Positions 61,827-64,000 of a DNA stretch of 64,000 nt are shown here, piece by piece. The notes beneath the pieces are model-generated. The model was not told where the DNA came from, ran no database searches, and saw only the letters and a list, made by a program, of their open reading frames with translations. Both the position numbers and the translations under genes were made by a program. Position 1 is the stretch's first letter. Each line of letters starts with the position of its first letter. The DNA is from an uncultured bacterium (GTDB taxonomy: Bacteria > Muiribacteriota > Ozemobacteria > Ozemobacterales > Ozemobacteraceae), in contig CALEDQ010000004.1 in NCBI GenBank assembly GCA_937949615.1, forward strand, positions 186,001-250,000. The letters run 5' to 3'.

Positions 61827-64000
61827 TCTGCGCCTCCCCCGGCCGGCGAAAAGCTTTCGATTTCGCGCATCGCCCTGATTCTGGCCAGATAATTGTTGTC
61901 AGGCCCCTTGCGGAACGGAACCAGTGAAACCCGCAGTTTAGTGCCGACCGCCGGCACTCTGTAACCTTCTCTTGCCGGGGTCAGAACGAATTTTTCACCC
62001 TGCGTGCTTTCGAATTCGACGGCGGCATTCACCACCATCTTAACGGTTCCCTCTCTGACCAGCTGATCGACGACAATGGCGCCGCCAGTGCCAGGGCCGG
62101 CTTCAGAACCACGCGGCACGAAAAGAATGTAAAATGCGCCGCCGAACAGCAGCAGAATCGCAAGCGCTATCCATGAACTGCGCGCGGTCACAAACTCTCT
62201 GGCACTATTGGCAAGCGCTTCGACGGTCTGACGTGGCGTCAGCTTTTCTTCTTCAGCCGGCGACCGGTAGGCATAAGCAGGTCTGCGGCTCTTTTTCTTT
62301 TCCTGCTCGGCTTTCCAGCGTTCCTGCAGACGGTCTTCGCCTTCTTCTACTGCCTGATCAGCCGCCTGAGGCGATGCCTGTGGCTCTTCAGCGGAGCCGG
62401 AGCGGCAGGCTTCGCGCAGCTGACGGGCCTGGTCAGCGATACGGCCGGCATGTGCCTTTTCGATTTTATAAAGACTGTAAACATTGTCAGGCCCGGGGTT
62501 GGCGGCAAAATGGCAGAGACCGGCCTCGGCCAGGCTTTCGCTTTCGCAGCGGCAGAGGTAGTCGGTCAGCTGCTCGCGGATCAGAGCGAAATCGAACTGT
62601 TCCATGCATTGAATCGCCATTTTCTGCTGTTCTGGGTCGGCAGAGCGCAGCATGGCATTGAGCGACGACAGGGCCTGATTGAAATCGAAATTCTTGAGAA
62701 TACCGAGAGCTGCCGATTTCATACGCACATCGGCAATTTTCAGACATTGCCCGAGATAAGGAAAAATCGCGTCAGGATCGACTTCGCCGAGATATTCAAC
62801 GGCAGCGGTTGCCAGACCGACATTGGGGTTGGCAATCAGTTTCACGGCAGCATCTTCAAGCCCGCGCAGGCGCAGACGGCCAAGACTGTGCAGAATGGCG
62901 ACCCGGATTTCGCCAGAAGTTTCTCGACCGCTGAAAAGTTTTTGCAGCAGCGCAAGCGTGCGGGCCGCCTGATCTTTATCAAGGGTCGTCAGGGCCGCGA
63001 GCTTGCCAGCCTCATCACTGCCGGCAAAAATTTTGCACAGCTGATCGTTATCGGCTGTGACTCTGTCTGGTGCAATTTTTTCTGGCGCCGCGGCAATCGC
63101 AGGCGTTGCAGAATCAGATTTTTTCTGACCTTCAGCCGCCACGCTTTTTATATATGCCCGCAGGCGACCCTTTACCGTCTCTGAAACCGGCCAATCAAGG
63201 GCTTCATTGAAGGCATCGACAACAACCTGCTGTTTTAAACTGTTGCGCAGTGTCTGATCGAGTTCAGGGTCGATCTTTTCGGCATCGAGGCGTGCAACTG
63301 CCTGACGGGCGAATCTCAGGGCATTACGGCGCGAAACCCAGGTCTGCAGCTTGCGCGTATAGGCAGCAAACTGATTGCCAAGAATACCTGATTTTTCGAG
63401 CAGTTTGACTGCCTCGTTGAGAATACCCCGCACCAGCTCGGCTTTGCGGGCCGGGGAACGTTCGGCAATTTCAAAAAGTTTGAAGGGAACCTGAACGTCG
63501 GGGTTCATTTCGAGAATCCAGCCGGCTCTGATCAACAGCTCCGGGTGATTTTCGGCAGCGAAATATTTCAGCAGGATCGGTTTGACCATGTCGAAGGGCA
63601 GAAACGGGCAGTTCTGAATGCCGGCAAGACGATCCGAGAGATCGGCAGAGAGCAGCAGTGCCTGCAGATGATTCAATGCTTCTTCTTTGTCGATCTTAAC
63701 CAGACCTCTGATCGCCAGAGCCTTGATTTGCGGGTCCTTCGACGACAGCAGCGCCGGCAGATCGTTGACGAGAAGTTCCGGCTTCATGTGCACTATGGTT
63801 CTCAGTGCCGCCAGCTTAAGCGTCAGACTCTGCGAATCGAGATAGGCAGCGATACGGTCAAAACGGTCTTCGGGCCAGTTACGGCAGAAAACCCTGATGA
63901 TTCTGGCGACAATTACCGGGCTGGTTTCATTAACGATCAGGTCGGGGCCAAGCTCGCGCAGCTCTTTTGGCAGTCGGGTCGGCAGATCAGAGAGAATGCG
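61823..64000 (-). CDS. HEAT-repeat membrane protein (partial)
   Basis: Frame is open to the right edge (at least 725 residues); the N-terminus lies outside. Most of it is HEAT-like repeats (LLSSKDPQIKALAIRGLVKI, VRGILNEAVKLL, LASLITAG-like helices in pairs), with a Lys/Glu/Ala-rich low-complexity linker. One membrane helix follows near the C-terminus (WIALAILLLFGGAFYILFVP), then a ~85-residue domain outside. HEAT arrays bind proteins. Placed directly ahead of the sigma factor, it may help control it. No enzymatic motif seen. Confidence 0.75.
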   Translation of the reverse strand, partial: RILSDLPTRLPKELRELGPDLIVNETSPVIVARIIRVFCRNWPEDRFDRIAAYLDSQSLTLKLAALRTIVHMKPELLVNDLPALLSSKDPQIKALAIRGLVKIDKEEALNHLQALLLSADLSDRLAGIQNCPFLPFDMVKPILLKYFAAENHPELLIRAGWILEMNPDVQVPFKLFEIAERSPARKAELVRGILNEAVKLLEKSGILGNQFAAYTRKLQTWVSRRNALRFARQAVARLDAEKIDPELDQTLRNSLKQQVVVDAFNEALDWPVSETVKGRLRAYIKSVAAEGQKKSDSATPAIAAAPEKIAPDRVTADNDQLCKIFAGSDEAGKLAALTTLDKDQAARTLALLQKLFSGRETSGEIRVAILHSLGRLRLRGLEDAAVKLIANPNVGLATAAVEYLGEVDPDAIFPYLGQCLKIADVRMKSAALGILKNFDFNQALSSLNAMLRSADPEQQKMAIQCMEQFDFALIREQLTDYLCRCESESLAEAGLCHFAANPGPDNVYSLYKIEKAHAGRIADQARQLREACRSGSAEEPQASPQAADQAVEEGEDRLQERWKAEQEKKKSRRPAYAYRSPAEEEKLTPRQTVEALANSAREFVTARSSWIALAILLLFGGAFYILFVPRGSEAGPGTGGAIVVDQLVREGTVKMVVNAAVEFESTQGEKFVLTPAREGYRVPAVGTKLRVSLVPFRKGPDNNYLARIRAMREIESFSPAGGGAE

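Noticed and set aside
1..64000. CRISPR array or phage region
   Set aside because: No regularly spaced repeats, cas genes or phage structural genes were seen on either strand.

Overview
The window looks like a chromosomal segment of a Gram-negative (two-membrane) bacterium: it encodes a TolC-like outer-membrane protein with lipoprotein adaptors and a MacB-type exporter, several other lipoproteins, and type IV pilus-like pseudopilins. Genes are dense and often overlap by 4 nt (ATGA). Start sites usually carry GGAG-type ribosome binding sites, and the three promoters that could be read are sigma70-like. The abundance of large receptor-type class III nucleotide cyclases and of unassigned periplasmic proteins suggests a deep-branching, environmental phylum. 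Candidatus Riflebacteria is one guess, but nothing in the sequence proves it.

Layout: 1-5.2 kb (minus strand) holds a CheA-type hybrid kinase followed by a HydS-like iron hydrogenase fused to a signalling tail that runs off the left edge. 5.2-6.4 kb holds a small protein, tRNA-Leu(CAG) and a small membrane protein. 6.6-14.8 kb is one minus-strand export operon: unknown protein, TolC-like protein, adaptor lipoprotein, a tandem-fused double adaptor, and the MacB ATPase and permease. 15-18.5 kb holds a HAMP membrane protein, a polysaccharide deacetylase, metK and a 49-residue membrane peptide. 18.7-22.6 kb is an AT-richer accessory island bounded by a 43-bp direct repeat derived from a DUF445 gene. 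It carries a GC-rich fold-back element, a miniature Rhs-type secreted protein with a likely partner, and a toxin-antitoxin pair. 22.7-27 kb is housekeeping (proS, pyk, hisC).

27.1-40.5 kb (plus strand) is an operon of an ankyrin-repeat protein and four tandem ~1000-residue receptor cyclases. 40.6-45.7 kb holds hutU, a conventional dCache-HAMP cyclase and a methyltransferase. 45.9-48.4 kb holds a low-complexity protein, a 41-residue peptide and an EEP-family hydrolase. 48.4-54.3 kb (minus) is a second operon of two receptor cyclases. 54.4-61.2 kb holds a Sel1 lipoprotein, a DHH phosphoesterase, three pseudopilin-like genes, a lipoprotein and a FecR/zinc-finger protein. 61.2-64 kb (minus) holds an ECF sigma factor overlapped by an upstream HEAT-repeat protein that runs off the right edge.

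Main discovery candidate: the six large receptor cyclases occur as three adjacent, translationally coupled pairs whose catalytic domains are degenerate in complementary ways. In each pair one partner keeps both metal-binding aspartates but lacks transition-state residues. The other keeps the base-binding Lys/Thr and the Asn/Arg but has lost one or both metal aspartates. This is the arrangement of the mammalian C1/C2 adenylyl cyclase heterodimer, and it predicts obligate two-subunit bacterial receptor cyclases. All six share the same unusual topology: four membrane helices and two ~300-residue extracytoplasmic regions, then HAMP-cyclase. The lone cyclase at 42.7 kb keeps every catalytic residue and serves as an internal control.
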